NCBI GenBank assembly: GCA_913060845.1
Contig: CAJXVF010000054.1
Span: 1 to 9,398 of the forward strand
Length of the DNA stretch: 9,398 nt
Direction of reading: 5' to 3'
DNA from: an uncultured Alphaproteobacteria bacterium
GTDB lineage: Bacteria > Pseudomonadota > Alphaproteobacteria > Bin95
Part shown: positions 8,061 to 9,398 of the stretch, piece by piece
How the letters are laid out: the number at the start of each line of letters is the position of its first letter
Position numbering within the stretch: position 1 is the stretch's first letter
Made by a program: the position numbers and the translations under genes
The notes under the pieces: model-generated
The model's input: the letters and a program-made list of their open reading frames with translations, nothing else
Told to the model about the DNA's origin: nothing
Database searches by the model: none

Positions 8061-9300
8061 GCGTTTTGGGTTCTGGTGCTGCGGGCTCCTCTGCCTGCAT
8101 ACCACCGCCCGGTAGAATAAGCGCCGCCAGCACAGCAACGATCGCTGCTAACGCCATCACCAGGAAGGCATAGTAGAAATCGCCCGTACGGTCGAAGACC
8201 TCGCCGAGCAATGGTACCGCGACCACCGCTGTGCCGAGCGATAGGGCAAAGCGGAATCCGAACGCAGTGTTGACCCAACGCTTCGGCACATATCGCGAGA
8301 ACAGGAAGTCTGAGACAGGTTGGTTGCCAACGGTGATCATCATGATCAGCCAAAGTGCCAAGATCATCAGCTCGTTCGTTGCAAACGCCGCCAAAAGCAG
8401 GGCAGGGGTCATCAGCGCATAGATGCAGATGAACAGCCACTTCAATGGGAATTTGTCGGCCAGGAACCCGCCGGCAAGCTGGGCCAGCGCGCCAATGAAG
8501 AAGATGCAAGATGCGATGAACCCAGCGCCTTCAGCGTCACCAATCCAGTCGACCCGAGCTTGCAGGATCTTCGGAAGGCCGATTGTCATGCATTGGAAGA
8601 CCAGCCCGGCACCGAGCGTCATAAGCGATAGTGCGCCCATGATTTGTAGGAATTTGCCCAAGCCTAGGGCGCGGACCATTTCGCCAAGGCCTTCTTTTTT
8701 CTTACTGTTCGCGGCGAGCAGTCTACGCGCTGCATTGGTTTCAGCAGCTAGCCGTCCAAACCGAAGGGCGAACCAGATGCCGAGGAATACGCTAAGCGCA
8801 CCTGGAACCACATATGCCATACGCCAGCCGGCTACATAGATCATGAGTGCTGCGACGCCGCTGGCTAAGGCCATGCCATAGCTGCCGAATACGCCATTGA
8901 CGCCCAACATCCGGCCGCTCTTTGATCCGGCGACGCGCATTACCATCGGAATGCCGACGGGATGGTAGATCGATGCGAACAACCCGATGCAGGTCAGTGC
9001 GAGGAACATTTGATCCGGTGTTTGCGCGAGGCCTGCGCCCATCGTCGAAAGGCCGATTCCAACCAAGAATACAGCGAACATGCCAATGTCAGACCATTTG
9101 TCGGCTAACCATCCAGCAAATGGCGCACCAAGGCCGAAGAGGACAAGTCCCAGCCACGCCAGGCGCACGCCCTCATTAAAGGACAATCCAAATTCGCGTT
9201 CTACTTCCAGCACAACAACGCTGAAAAGTAGAATGAACATGTGGTCGAAGGAATGGCCGACGCACAAAAATGGCATCGGACCGCGGGAGAAGGCGCGCAT
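8038..9300 (-). CDS. Major facilitator superfamily (MFS) transporter
   Basis: A 420-residue inner-membrane secondary transporter with about twelve hydrophobic helices, roughly at 11-31, 47-66, 73-93, 97-117, 137-157, 161-180, 217-238, 258-278, 286-304, 310-329, 345-366 and 376-397. The long basic loop at 181-215 joins the two six-helix halves. MFS motif A appears between helices 2 and 3 (GWLADKWSDIG, 63-73) and again in the second half (GGFLADKFP, 277-285). The helix-4 segment ASIYHPVGIPMV (109-120) recalls the His-Pro of fosmidomycin-resistance-type MFS proteins, a weak hint only; the substrate is unknown. The C-terminus is a proline- and acid-rich cytoplasmic tail (EEPAAPEPKTPIPAGAD). The ATG at 9300 has AGGA at 9313-9310 with a 9-nt spacer. 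Only 49 genomic bases lie upstream, so promoter and operon context are cut off. Its stop lies inside the methyltransferase gene. Confidence 0.93.
   Translation of the reverse strand: MRAFSRGPMPFLCVGHSFDHMFILLFSVVVLEVEREFGLSFNEGVRLAWLGLVLFGLGAPFAGWLADKWSDIGMFAVFLVGIGLSTMGAGLAQTPDQMFLALTCIGLFASIYHPVGIPMVMRVAGSKSGRMLGVNGVFGSYGMALASGVAALMIYVAGWRMAYVVPGALSVFLGIWFALRFGRLAAETNAARRLLAANSKKKEGLGEMVRALGLGKFLQIMGALSLMTLGAGLVFQCMTIGLPKILQARVDWIGDAEGAGFIASCIFFIGALAQLAGGFLADKFPLKWLFICIYALMTPALLLAAFATNELMILALWLIMMITVGNQPVSDFLFSRYVPKRWVNTAFGFRFALSLGTAVVAVPLLGEVFDRTGDFYYAFLVMALAAIVAVLAALILPGGGMQAEEPAAPEPKTPIPAGAD
8046..8067 (+). terminator. Weak candidate intrinsic terminator at the end of the methyltransferase gene
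   Basis: CGCCT (8046-8050) pairs with AGGCG (8059-8063) around an 8-nt loop and is followed at once by TTTT (8064-8067). Two further G-U pairs could lengthen the stem. The hairpin sits across the methyltransferase stop codon and, on the plus strand, points the right way to end that transcript. The stem is short and the T run is only four bases, so efficiency is doubtful. No comparable structure was seen for the converging transporter gene. Confidence 0.3.
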
Positions 9301-9349
9301 GTGCGGCTATCCTATGGAAGTGGCTATTGATTGCGCACAGTATAAGTCC

Positions 9350-9398
9350 CTGTCTCTTATACACATCTCCGAGCCCACGAGACCTCTCTACATCTCGT
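9350..9398 (+). other. Nextera read-2 adapter with i7 index (artefact)
   Basis: Positions 9350-9368 are the Tn5 mosaic end, 9369-9383 the Nextera read-2 adapter tail (CCGAGCCCACGAGAC), 9384-9391 an 8-base i7 index CTCTCTAC (the sequence of Nextera index N707), and 9392-9398 the start of the P7 flow-cell sequence. None of it is genomic. The real sequence ends at about 9349. A minus-strand frame starting in it would begin MYKRQ, another well-known adapter peptide. Confidence 0.97.

Noticed and set aside
7799..8509. 236-codon minus-strand frame over the methyltransferase-transporter junction
   Set aside because: It is out of phase with the transporter, antisense to the methyltransferase motifs, and rich in Arg and Cys, as expected of a shadow frame.
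9176..9364. 62-codon minus-strand frame beginning MYKRQ
   Set aside because: It begins in the read-2 adapter and overlaps the transporter N-terminus out of frame.

Overview
The window reads as a piece of an ordinary bacterial chromosome, most likely from an alphaproteobacterium. That assignment rests on the style of the proteins (the large GltB subunit and a single-domain SpoU methyltransferase beginning RGYYGIGVEGLSKAQN) and on a moderately GC-rich composition judged by eye. It is inference, not a database match. Both extreme ends are not genomic: bases 1-25 and 9350-9398 are Illumina Nextera (Tn5) adapter sequence, the right one running on into an i7 index. The biological insert is therefore about 26-9349, and the gene at the left edge is cut by the end of the insert, not by a natural truncation.

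Layout. Four genes read leftwards in one direction: a zinc-independent quinone-oxidoreductase-like MDR protein (7455 to 6421), a classical SDR dehydrogenase (6402 to 5644), then after a 354-bp gap the large subunit of glutamate synthase gltB (5289 to 700) and the small subunit gltD (707 to the insert end, first 227 residues only). The MDR and SDR genes are 18 nt apart and look like one operon. gltB and gltD overlap by 8 nt and look translationally coupled. The gap before gltB is the only stretch over 300 bases without a gene. It holds no convincing ORF, RNA gene or promoter, but does contain a pair of near-identical 10-mers 21 bp apart that could be a regulator site.

To the right, a SpoU/TrmH-family RNA 2'-O-ribose methyltransferase (7506-8060) reads rightwards, divergent from the MDR gene across only 50 bp. 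Its 3' end overlaps by 23 bp with the 3' end of a convergent 12-helix major facilitator transporter (9300 to 8038).

How the genes relate. GltBD catalyse the NADPH-dependent GOGAT half of ammonium assimilation. The other genes (two NAD(P)-dependent oxidoreductases, an RNA modification enzyme and an MFS permease) have no evident functional link to it beyond neighbourhood. I see no mobile element, CRISPR array, phage, toxin, defence or biosynthetic system. The most notable observations are the adapter ends, the hidden partial gltD, the repeat pair upstream of gltB and the overlapping convergent gene ends. I do not find an undescribed system here.
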